Assembly: GCA_013398955.1 (NCBI GenBank)
Contig: VWPU01018894.1
Coordinates: forward strand, 50,479 to 114,478
Direction: 5' to 3'
Source of the DNA: Callaeas wilsoni
Taxonomy: Eukaryota; Chordata; Aves; Passeriformes; Callaeidae
Length of the DNA stretch: 64,000 bases
Shown here: positions 24,821 to 35,700 of the stretch, one piece after another
Numbering within the stretch: position 1 is the stretch's first letter
Layout of the letters: each line of letters starts with the position of its first letter
Program-made: the position numbers and the translations under genes
Notes under the pieces: generated by a model
The model's database searches: none
What the model saw: the letters and a program-made list of their open reading frames with translations, nothing else
Told to the model about the DNA's origin: nothing

Positions 24821-26449
24821 TGTCATAGTTTGACACTGGCCAAATGCCAGGTGTGGTGGTTGAAAGCAAAACCAGTGAGAAACTCCAAGTTAGAAGTACC
24901 GTTTAATAGGAAAAACTAAAATAAATACAATAGTACAAAAAGAAACCACTGACAGAGTCAGGATACAACCTGACACCCTGTCAGTCAGGGTGTTGGTAGC
25001 AGTCCGATAAAATGGTGGCTGCAGTCTTCCAGAGTTCTGTTGAAGATGGTTCTGTTGAAGCAGTGATCCTGTAGAAAAGGTCTGGTCTTCACCTGAAGGT
25101 CCAGTGGTAGCTCTTGTCCTCTGGGAATCCAGTAGGTAAGGGCTGCCTCTGGTGTTCGAAATCTTAGCTCATATCCAGGATGGGATGCTTGGTTCCTCCC
25201 TCTGAGCAGAGCATCTCACAATGGGAGGATGTAATTTTATCAGTCATGTGGTGAGACTAGATGGCCCCTTAACAGGAGATATCCCCCCAGAGGGAGGATG
25301 GGTCATGGGAGAGATAAGGAACCTTGCCCCAGCTGGTTTCGACAGCTGGCCCATTAACAGAAGATAGTCCAGAGAGAGGAGGCAGGGGACACAGCCCCAC
25401 CTGGTTTCAACAGCTCATGAAGATGGTAATAGAATACACTGCAACCCAGGACACCAGGCACCCACGAAAGCTGCTGTCCACCCTCCCCTGGCACAGCTGG
25501 GCAGAGGAGAGAGAAAAATTAAACAAAGGCTTCATGAGTTGAGAAAAGGACGGGGAGAAAACACTTCAAGGGCAAAACAGGCTCAACTTATACGTACAAA
25601 GTGATTTATTACTAACAAAATCAGGAGAGGACAATGAGAAGCAAAATAAGACCTTAAAAACACCTTTTTCCCTCCAACTCCTCTCTCCTTCCCACCAACA
25701 GTGCAGAGATACAGGGCATGGGGGGTTTGGTCAGTCCATCACCTGAGGTTTTCTTCCACTGCTCAGGGAGAGGAGTCCTCCTCCTGTGAGACCGTGGGGT
25801 CCCTTCCCACAGGAGACAATTCTCCATGAACTCCATCATGGGTCCACTCTCAAGAGCAGCAGTCCTCCCAAAACTGCTGCCCATGGGTCTCTCTTTCCAC
25901 AGGGTGCCATCCTCCAAGCACAGGCTGCTCCAGCCTGGAAGCAGGGCCCCCTCGCTCCTCCGGGTCTCCCACTGGATCCCGGCCTCCTCCAGGCATCCAC
26001 CCGCTCCGGCATGGGCACCTCCCCCACGGGCTGCGGGTGGATCTCTGCATTCCCCGTGGATCCCCATGGGCTGTGGGGGCACAGCTGCTTCTCCATGGTC
26101 TGCACGACGGCCTGCAGAGGAATCTCAGCTCCGGTGCCTGGAGCACCTCCTGCCCCTCCTTCTGCACTGACCTTGGTGTCTCCATGGTGTTTTCCATCAC
26201 ATGTTCGCTCCTCCTCCTCTTCTCTGGGTAGAAAAAACTGTGTCCCCTTTGTTTTGATTTTCTTAAATATGTCATTACAGAGGCGTTATCAGCCTCTCTA
26301 ATTCCCTAGCTTTGGCCAGCAGCATGTCCATCCTCAGAGCTGTGAGGGATTGGCTCTGCCAGGCCTGGTGGAAGCTTCCAGCAGCTTCTCACAGAAGCCA
26401 CCTCTGTGGCCCCCCACTACCAAAAACCAGGCTGTGCCAAACCAGCACA
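24821..26449 (-). mobile_element. Solo LTR of an avian endogenous retrovirus, interrupted
   Basis: In the minus-strand sense the LTR opens TGTGCTGGTTTGG (ending at 26449) and closes with CAAACTATGACA (at 24821), giving TG...CA ends. Without the inserted element it is about 1.0 kb. It carries a GC-rich block with imperfect internal reiterations of CCACAGGG/CTCC words (about 25740-26200) and an AATAAA signal in sense orientation (25605-25610). The text matches my recollection of ERVL-like LTRs common in songbirds; the exact family is uncertain. No internal retroviral genes are present, so it is a solo LTR. Flanks (taaac and gaaat) do not form a clear target duplication, which fits an old insertion. 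The long overlapping frames inside it are composition artefacts. Confidence 0.8.
24852..25453 (-). mobile_element. Younger solo LTR nested in the older LTR
   Basis: A 602-bp unit with TG...CA ends (TGTGGTGG at the left, CCAGGACA at the right) sits between identical 5-bp duplications CCAGG (24847-24851 and 25454-25458). Removing it together with one CCAGG copy rejoins the host LTR text. The sense strand is minus: it starts TGTCCTGGGTTGCAG and ends TTTCAACCACCACA, with an ATTAAA-type poly-A signal (24902-24907). A 5-bp duplication is usual for ERVL-type integrases. No internal genes are present. This looks like another passerine LTR family. Confidence 0.85.
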
Positions 26450-27636
26450 GAAATCTTGAGAGATACTGATTAAAACAGTGGTAAATTATAGAGTGAATAT
26501 TTAGAGAGACGCATGTGTGTAAAAAAATATGCCGGTTTAGTAATCCAAATGCACACAGAAATGAGATCTTGGGGTCAGTACAGCAAGATTGATGGAAGTG
26601 TCAAGTCAGTGTTCAGCAGCTGCTGAATACAATGTTATTTAGCAAAGGAGTAGGCTGGGTTGTTATGCCACTGATAAAATCCACTTAAAAGTATGCAATT
26701 TGTTGACCTCAAGGAGGATATTATGACATGTAAAATGCTTAGAGAAGGGCATTAACCATCAGAAAGGTAGGAAACAACACAAATACAGAAAGAATGATGT
26801 GCTCCTGAAGCACTAGGAGTCTGAGGAGGAACATGTAAAAAGAGACACAGTTAACAGACCTGCACAACCACTTTCAATGTAAAAACCACACGGCATTATA
26901 TGGAAATAGTAAAAACAGAGACATTCTTCAATGAGCACATATGTATTCTTTTAGTAAAAGTTATTGTAAGCATAAAAACCTTAAGAACTACTACAAACTA
27001 GGACAGCATTTCTGATTCAGGAACTCCCTAGGTAACAAATTACCATGAAGCTGAAGCATGTTTCTATCAGTTTGTACTCTCGTATGGCTCTCTAGAGACT
27101 TGCTACCTCATGCCACTGTCAGCTACATTTCAAATATAGATTAATAAAAATCACTTTAAAAGGGTATTATGTCTTTCATTTAATTGAAAACAATCCAACT
27201 GCTGACCTATTTTTGTACACGGAAGGTACAGATTTCTTACACTACAATTTATCTGAGCTACTCTGTACAACAAAGACAAAACACGTCTCCAGAGCTGTCA
27301 CCAGAGAAGAATTTTTCACGTAGGTATGAATGAAACAATCCACTTTAAACATTTCTGTAGAACTATTTTGGAGAGATAACACTCACAAATCTACCTTAAA
27401 CTTTAGACAGACATAGCAGTTTTGTTTTTGGCAAACCATCTAAACTCATGTTTCATGAGGAGACTAATTTTTTTATTTCCCCACCCAAAAAAAATAATGC
27501 TGTTTATTTCTCAATGGAATGTAGAACATTTATAAGGGGAAAAAAATAATCCAACACATCAGAGTAGTACCCTAGAAGTTAAACGGCCCAAAACATGCAC
27601 GTCTGACACCAGCACAACATAACAGGATGGTGTAAA

Positions 27637-27742
27637 ATCCCATTTTCGCATCTGTCTTAGGGACTAAATTTCTCCTCTATATACATTAGTCCTGAGCAGA
27701 ACATCTCAGCTAATTTCAGAGTATCATACAGAAGTATCATAC
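27637..27742. repeat. Diverged direct repeat, copy 1
   Basis: Shares an ordered series of words with 28387-28491: ATCTGT-TTA-GGACTAAAT, then TATACATTA-TCCT-AGCAGAACA-CTCA-CTAATT, then TATCAT. By eye about three quarters of positions agree. Family unknown. Confidence 0.65.
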
Positions 27743-28386
27743 AAACTTGTTTGTAAATATAGTAGGCTACAGAGTCAACCTGGTCATCTTCAGAACAAAA
27801 CATACACACGATAAGGTCTTTCTGGAGAAGGAGAGGCATGTGGAACATGGGGAAATACTGGTAGTCGACTGAAGAGGGTTTGGAAGGGAAGGGAACAGGT
27901 CATGTAGCAGTTACATGATGAAGACTGGATGAAAAAGGAGAGGACAAAGTAGCTGGAAGCCAAGGCTGAAATGGTTTGCTTGCCAGTCCATTGTGAGATA
28001 CTGTCCAGGGAAGCTAGAAGAGTCAGGCAAGGTGGTAGCAGAGGTAAAAATGCTGCATTATTTCTTTTTGCTATTCCTACTCAAGCATGCCCTAGATCAA
28101 ATAATCCAAAATTATCTCCATATGTCATAGTTTAAGACCTTAAAACTTACAAGTTTCCTATGTATGTGTTTAAAAGACAACCCTTACCAGTTTTCATCTT
28201 ATGAAATATCACCACATATGAAATCATACCATGTACCATCATTATGGGCTTCTGACCTGTGAACTTCAACAAACCACCTTCAACAGTTAAACTAAACTGA
28301 AAATTTGTACTAAAATTATCAAATCCACATACTTAGCAATTTAATAATACTGTATCTCTTTCAGAAACCTAATTAACAGCTAAACT

Positions 28387-28491
28387 ATCCAATTTTCCCC
28401 ATCTGTTTTAAGGACTAAATACCTTTGCTATACATTATTCCTCAGCAGAACACCTCAACTAATTGTGACAGAAACAAAATTATCATATTCA
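28387..28491. repeat. Diverged direct repeat, copy 2
   Basis: Second copy of the sequence at 27637-27742, same orientation, about 750 bp away. The flanking sequence is not shared, which suits either two insertions of one repeat family or a small duplication. Confidence 0.65.
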
Positions 28492-29829
28492 CTCAACTTT
28501 AAAATAGAGCCTTGGACCTATATTTAATTCAAGGAACACAGTTACAGTATTATTTTCATATTGTAATTTATTTTTTAAAGTAGCAAAATGCAGTGAGGCA
28601 GCATACACAGTTGTTCTACATGTCAATTAGCACAGAGGAAAACATCCAATTTTCTTTATCTCTATAATGAATTTCATAAATAGATCTAATTATAATTCTA
28701 CTGCCATCAGCTGTTGACAAAACTGTTTAATGTTAATAGAAACTGACTGTGTATACAATATGTCACACTATAAACTGTACTGTGAAGCTTGAAAAATTCA
28801 ATTATGAAAGTTTTGCATTTACAAAGAAAAGGCTGGCATTCTTTTTCAATCATTCTGGAGTGTAGTATTTCAATTTCTAATAGAAACTCATCTAAGATTT
28901 TATTACATACAGTACCACACAGCCATCCATGAAAATAATGTTTTAGTCTATTTTCAATTAAAAGGCAGATCTCCTAATCTGAAGTTCTTGCAATCATAAT
29001 TATTAGACTCTTGTGGCCTAATGATCACCTAGAATGGAAGAAAAAATACTAGGTGGGACAATGAACTGAGAAAAATTTCAGCTCATAATGTTCACTTCAT
29101 CTTTTTTTAGATCAGCATCAAAGTACAGTGGAGATGCCTCAAAGAAGCTGACCTTAAGGAAATAAATATTGCAAATAGAGAAAGTTTTCACACATATTTT
29201 GGCTTTAAAAGAATTATGCCAAGGAGTTCAGGTTTTTACCCTCTGACAACTCTTTCCACGTAGACCTTCAGCCATTCCGAAGTGATGACAAAGTGTTCAT
29301 AAAAGAGGCAAGAGAGATCATTATAAAGGCTTAGCTCACAACAGACAAACTAAATTCCTAGATTTATAGCTCCCGGTATTGAAACGTGACCTTTGGCGTC
29401 AGTGCACAGTGAATGCCATCCCATGTAGATACACCACTGGAGACAGTATCTATCTGAAACAATAACACACAAGCCCAATTTCTGACAATTAATTTAATTT
29501 ACTTTCAAAAGGAGCCAATGACATATCTGATGTCACAACATATGGTTACATCCCTCCAGTAGAAATACAGTGAGAATCCTTAAATATGCTAGAACTCTGG
29601 TAACAGACAAAAAAAATTAAAAATAGAAGAACAAGCTGAATATCTACACAAGTAAGAAGAAGGAAGAAAGTCATTATACATAAACAGAACTACGGCTAAC
29701 AGTCCAGAGAAACTGAGGACTTAAAATGTATGCCAGGAACTCACATAACTGTCTCTTGTAGTTCAGGGACTGCAAACAGCAAATCCATCCAAATTTCTTG
29801 GTATAGGTTAAATATAGGGAAAAACAGTA

Positions 29830-30665
29830 GAGACAATGTCATAAGAAATGTGGGCAGCAATGACATGGCCAGAGGAAACCTGGACAGCTTCTAAAGTGAC
29901 TACAGAGCTCTGGCGGCAGACCTGAAAAGCATGAGGGACCAGGCTGTGTCCTCCTTAATCCTGCCAGTGAAAGGAAAGGGTGCAAGGAGAGCACTGACAA
30001 TACAGGCTGATACGTAACTCCAGAACCAGTGTTGGCCACAGGGGTCTGAATTCTACGACCATGGGACTCTTCTTGCAGACCACCATCTGCTTGAAAGATA
30101 AGAAGCCCCTTCCTAAGCAGGGTAAAAGTATCTTTGCCAGTAAGATGACTGACCTCATTTAGGAGGGCTTTAAACTACAAACTACACTGGATGGAGCGGG
30201 TGACCCACAGTCCTGAGAGAGCAATGAAGGAGACTGCTAAGGAAAGGGCATGGTAAGATGGGAAGAGATCGATCACAAAGAAAACAAAACAGACTTTGAT
30301 GGCGTTATCTCCAGCAGGTGCAGGTGGGCAAGAAGGTTCCTACAAAGCACCAATGTGAGAAAAGTCCCACACTGGAATGACATGCCTGTGTATTACTGCA
30401 CACAGTGTCGGGGATAAACATGGTGAGGTGGGTGTCCGTGTGCAGCTGTAGGGCCAGCACACTGTCGGGATCATGAAGGCAGGACGAGAGCTATGCAATG
30501 GATAGTTCAGACTCCTGGGGAAAAGCAGTCCAGGAAGTCAGGGAGAGAGAATTGCCCTTTACATGAGAGAGCAGATGGAGTGTGTGGAGCGCTGCCTCAG
30601 GATGGATGAGGAGCAACAGAGAAGGAATGACCTTACGGGTTAGGATTAAGTAGGGAACAGGCAAG
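29830..30665 (+). mobile_element. CR1 LINE fragment: end of ORF1 (esterase) and start of ORF2
   Basis: The plus strand first gives GSNDMARGNL, then SDYRALAADLK, then ILPVKGKG. This is the C-terminal half of the CR1 ORF1 SGNH-type esterase, ending near 30175 in a degraded RRALN-like tail. After a spacer, ORF2 endonuclease-region text follows, including ALYMREQMECVERCL-like coding near 30550-30610. Multiple stops and gaps show it is dead. It is truncated at both ends and lacks a CR1 3' tail nearby. The left and right borders are approximate. Confidence 0.8.
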
Positions 30666-31994
30666 GTCCCACAGAAAGCTAAGTAGCTTGGCTTCATAGT
30701 CGTTGCAATTTTCTGCATCAAAATCTCACTAAGTATCACGGTATTTGACTTCAGGAAATTTTAAAATGGAAAAAGAGGGAAGAATCAGAGCCTTTGCCAT
30801 TTTTCTTCTTTTTTTCTTTTTTTTTTTTTTTAAGGAAGCAACAATCCTTCCCTGAGTAAGTATGCAAATCTTAAGCATATAATAATTTTTAAGACAGAAA
30901 AAACTTTCTTCTTCAGTTTAATTTAGAAACTTTTATTTTTGTAAATACCAACACTAAACTATAAAGCTGTCAAAGCATACAGTGATCTACAATACATTTG
31001 CCATTGTTTATGACTGCAGTTTTTCCAAATAATTTTCCAGAACTGCATTTCATCTTTCCATCTACATATTTCTTCAGCATTTTCAACAACAGAGAATTTC
31101 TGAGTATTTTGCTATCCTTACATTTGTTTATCAATAATAAAACTCCAATATAGTCACTTCCTTATTTATTTCAACTTTGGAGATACACCTTTTCACAAAG
31201 CATTATTTAATTGTGCCTGAAAAAGAACACTCCATTACATTATTTGCTTACATTATGATACTGAACACACTGAACACATTCTTTACACTCATGAACGAGA
31301 TGGCAATGGCTTCCAAATAGCTCTTTTTCTAGCAAGACTTTTTTAAAAAACAATACAATATTTTTACATTAGAGAATCATAAAGCTTGACTCAGCTGCTC
31401 CACAGACGGAAACCGGAGTAAATACTAGTGAGACTGCAACATGGTCTTTATCGCAATTGAATTTTAGTAAAGACTAACCACTTAAATTACAGCAAATAAT
31501 TTTTAAGCCTAGATATGATGGAAAAAAGGACTACTTTTATATATCAAGCCAATGTAATTATGTATATTTATGTTAATTGATTCCCAATACTGAAGAGTAC
31601 ATTACACAACTTACAGTGGGTTCTTGAGAAAAAAATCATCGCACCCTGCTTTTGGAGCCAACCTTCTAACTTCTCCAGTTCTACTTTCTCATAGTCTGTT
31701 CAATTTCCCAGGTTTTCATCGTGCAATAGGAAAGACATAGGTTGTAGAACTTGCTCTGTAATTGATTACTCTATATTACCCATTTAACCGATTTCAGGAC
31801 CTTCCTGACCCAAATTATCTCCTTAAATTCCATATTTCACACTATGATGCTAGGGACATATAAAATACCATAAGTGACTATGAAAATTAGTTTCTCATAC
31901 AATAGCTCTTATTGATCCCAAAAAAACCAGCGACACGACTTTTGAAGCATTTGGACTCCCATACTGAACCCAGTTTCACTTCCCTAAGGCTAGG
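30666..31994. other. FER large intron, AT-rich, no gene seen
   Basis: Contains a T-rich run around 30806-30832. No coding or repeat family was recognised otherwise. Confidence 0.55.
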
Positions 31995-32700
31995 CTAGGC
32001 TATTGCAGTTGGAAGGGACCTACAAGACTCATGAAGTTAAACTGCCTTATCAATTCAGGGTTAGCAAAAAACTAAAGCATGTTTTGGAGGGCATTGTCCA
32101 AATGCCTGCTAAACAGTGACAGGCTTAGGGCATCAACCACCTCTCTGGGAAGCCTTTTCCAGGATTCAAACACTCTCTCAATGAAGAAATGTTTCCTAAT
32201 GTCAAGTCTGAACCTCCCCTGGCACGGCTGTGAGCCCTTCCCATGTGTCCTGTCACTGGATCCCAGGAGAAGAGATCAGCACCTCCCTCTCCACTTCCCC
32301 TCCTCAGGAAGCTGCAGGGAGCAGTGAGGTCACCCCTCAGCCTCCTTTTCTCCAAACTGGACAAACCCAGACTCCTCGGCTGCCCCTCACAGGACAGCTC
32401 TTCCAGCCCTTCCACCAGCTCAGCTGCCCTCCTCTGGATGCATCCCAGTGCCTTCACATCCTTCCTAAAGTGAGGCCCGGGACCGCTCTCAGTGCTCCAC
32501 GTGAGGCCTCAACAACACTAAATACAGAAGACAATCCCCTCTGTTGACTGTCTGGTTGTGCTGTGCTTGATGCACCCCAGGATGATACCTGTCACCCTGC
32601 TGACAGATGTGGAGCCTGCTGTTCAGCAGCACCCCAGGACCCTTTCTGCAGGGCTGCCTCCAGCCACTCCACTCCCAATTTAGACTTGTGTCCAAAACTT
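31995..32700 (-). mobile_element. CR1 LINE 3' fragment, antisense to the plus strand
   Basis: Read on the plus strand this is the reverse complement of a CR1 tail: GTTGGAAGGGACCTACAAGA, then AATGCCTGCTAAACAGTGACAGG, CACCTCCCTCTCCACTTCCC, CTCCAAACTGGACAAACCCAG and CCTCTGGATGCATCCCAGTG. The 3' end is at the left (about 31995) and the 5' truncation near 32700. The overlapping frames on both strands here are repeat-derived. Confidence 0.9.
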
Positions 32701-35700
32701 TCAAATATTCCTATCTACAAAACAATTTTTATGCGAACCGCTGCCACGAAACTAGGATAGCTTTGACTGTTAGTTCTGTCTCCAGAAGCACACTCAGAAA
32801 TTTAGTGGGTAACCAGTCTTATCATCACTCTGCAAATCAAGAGCTGCAAACACAGTGCTCGTAATTAAAACAGGTTTTACAAGAACAAAATCACAAAGAC
32901 AGAAAAAAGATAAGATCTTCATGTTCAATCTCAAAGGTCTTTTCCCCTTTATGTCTTTCAAGACTCTTACATGAACGTGTTTCTTCAACAAATAAAATCA
33001 CCCACTTCTTTCTCCACTCAACTTCTCAGTTTCCGAGAAGATGATAAGAAGCTTCTCCCAATTATTACTTAACAAGTTAATGACTGCAAATAATAAATCG
33101 TTTTCTAATGGGAAAAAAAAATCCGAAACTATTCGTGTATATTTAAAGAGTTCAAATTTACAGAATACCACATCTAAACTTCTGAGTTACGTACTATTTC
33201 ACAAAAGCTATCAGCCTAATCTTAAGAAAGTAACACAGCATAAAAATAGAAAAAATGAATGTTCTATGTTTTGAACTGCTGTTAGATGGTCAAGCTATTA
33301 AGCACCACTAGCCAGCTCTCTGTCCTGTGCCTGCTGGTCTGTGAGGACTGAGGAGAGAACATCCTGGGGCTGCATGTCTGTGTTAAGAGGAAACAGTATG
33401 TCCAAACTGGTCCCACACTCCACAAGAAGCCACCACAATCTCTTTGCACTCCTTGGGGTTTCCTGCTCTAGAAGCTTTATTTTACACAGAAGAAATAACC
33501 CTACCCCTTCCATGCAAAAGCACTGGTATATGTGTTGAAACACTTACAGTAGAGCATTAATTTTAAATCTTTCAGAGATTTAAATCTTTCAGAGTTTCAG
33601 TCAAAACCAAGCTTATAAAACATCCTACTAGGAGTTTCCCTCATTGCAGCAACAACATGCCGCCAGGAAATGTAGTTGTACAATAACAATTTTAAAGACA
33701 TCTCAGAATGAATGCACCAGCCACATAATAAGTATTTTCTGACCACTTGGCTATTACAAAGGATAGTAGGACAATAATTTGATTTAATGAAAGCTTTTTT
33801 AACAGCTCCCTTATCTATGATAGATGTGAGCTTATGCTGCTGTGAAACTTCAGGAGAAGTCACATCAATTCTGAAGTATTAAATCACCAGAGTTGCAGGG
33901 AAAACATTCTTCCAGCAGAAGCAATGTGGTATAATGTGCTAGGTGTACACTTAATATTTCTAGGCTCCTCTAAATCACAACATTGTCACGGAACACAAGC
34001 CTAGAGAAACCTGGTGCAATACTTTCTATGCTGCTGTAGCAGCATAAAATGAAATTATGATATTAAAAACTTAGAATCAATGTATTTTTCCTTTACTATT
34101 TATTTCAAATCCACTCTGCCACATAAGAGCACTGTAACATAGTTTCTACATTCAATCAGTAATGAACTAGGAATAAGACTACAACAAACACCTGTAATTA
34201 ATGTATTTACACAAAACCTGTAATTTTTTCTAAAGAGTATGTCATATTAAAATTCAGTATGAACCTCCCAAAGCTACACTGGCTCTGTTACAACTTGCAA
34301 TATTTATTGATATATGAGCAACTGTTTCACACTTCAACATATAACACCAAAATTAACTACAAAAACAGATGCTAAATTTTATTAATGCATTTCAACTTTT
34401 TTAAAAACATGTAATAAGCTGAGTAAATTATTGTTTCATGCAATCATTATTTCCTTATTTATATACCAGTAAGTAATGCTTAACCAAAAACTTTAAGGAT
34501 GAAAATATCTGAAAACCCCACAGACACACTGAACTATACTTAATAGAGATGCACAATCCTGCAGAAACAAAAATAACTGTGCAAACAGCAAACTTAAGTG
34601 GAAGCAGTTAGTGGTCCAACCAAATGAGATTCAAAATGTAATGAAATATCACACGTGATACTTACAGTTGTCCTACAGTCTCCATTTTGAATTCTTAATA
34701 CATTATTCATTAAATTGTTACAGAAGATTTGTGATCTTTAGTGAAACAATGCCTTTTCCACCTGGCACAAATTTTGGCTTGATGTGTTTTTCTACAGCAG
34801 CAATATCAATAAGCCACATTCTAATCACCTTGCTAATCAGCATCACTGATTAGCACAGTCCTGTAAACTCAGACTTGTATACACTCTGAGACTGTTACTT
34901 TGGACTGCTGTTGTGAGATGTTTACACTGTTTTTTCTCACTATCACACATCTAAAACATTTCACAGGGCTGTCCATTTCATCACTGAGAAATAATATAGT
35001 AAGCTTTTGTCTTGTATTCTGCTCCAAAGACCCCTGCGTGCTCTGTGACTCCAATGCCCCAGTTCTGCAAAGGAACATGCTCTGCATTCCCAGTATATGC
35101 TTTGTATAGTTTCTTAAACAAAGCTTTCTAATCCAAAAGAGACTATTGTATCCAATCTGTCCATAGAGTCCCAAAAACTGAAGCATGCCTCATTAAAGAA
35201 GCACTGGGCAAGTTCAGCTTGCTGACTTCATCCCCTCTCAGCCTGTTATCCCTTACCATACATTAAAAAAACATAAGAACGAATGACTGGGGAAAAAAAG
35301 GCAGACAGCTATCATGCAAATGACTAACATCAACCACACTGCCGGACACCTGCAGCCTCCATGCCCAAGAAAAACCAACCAGACTGCATTTGTGATTCTC
35401 ATGGTAATCAGTGGTCCAGAAAGGAGCATCTATGCGTGACTTACTGGGGTAAGGGCTAGAACAAACAAGATAAATCAGTTGTTTCTGATTGAGCCATCAG
35501 GCAGACACTGGTGGCCATAACGAGGCAGTGCAACCCAGCCTAAGGCTGAAGTGGCAGCCAAGGCTCAGTGGTGCTCCCTCTGCAACACAACTGTCCCACT
35601 GCTTCCCTTTGGGCACAAGCAGGAGCAGTGCTAGTAGAGGGCTCCCCAGAAAAGCTTCTGGGGCACAAGCTCAGACACTTTTGCCTTCCTCCAGATTTGG

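Larger units (their letters stand above)
26450..29829. other. FER large intron, middle part, with a duplicated 105-bp sequence
   Basis: No gene recognised. The notable content is the pair of similar segments at 27637-27742 and 28387-28491, described separately. Confidence 0.6.

Noticed and set aside
25654..26301. Several overlapping open frames of 64-171 codons on both strands
   Set aside because: They lie in the GC-rich block of the outer LTR, overlap in many frames and are proline/serine-rich translations of repeat DNA. No protein family is recognisable.
32125..32547. Frames of 105-110 codons on both strands
   Set aside because: They are translations of an antisense CR1 3' fragment.
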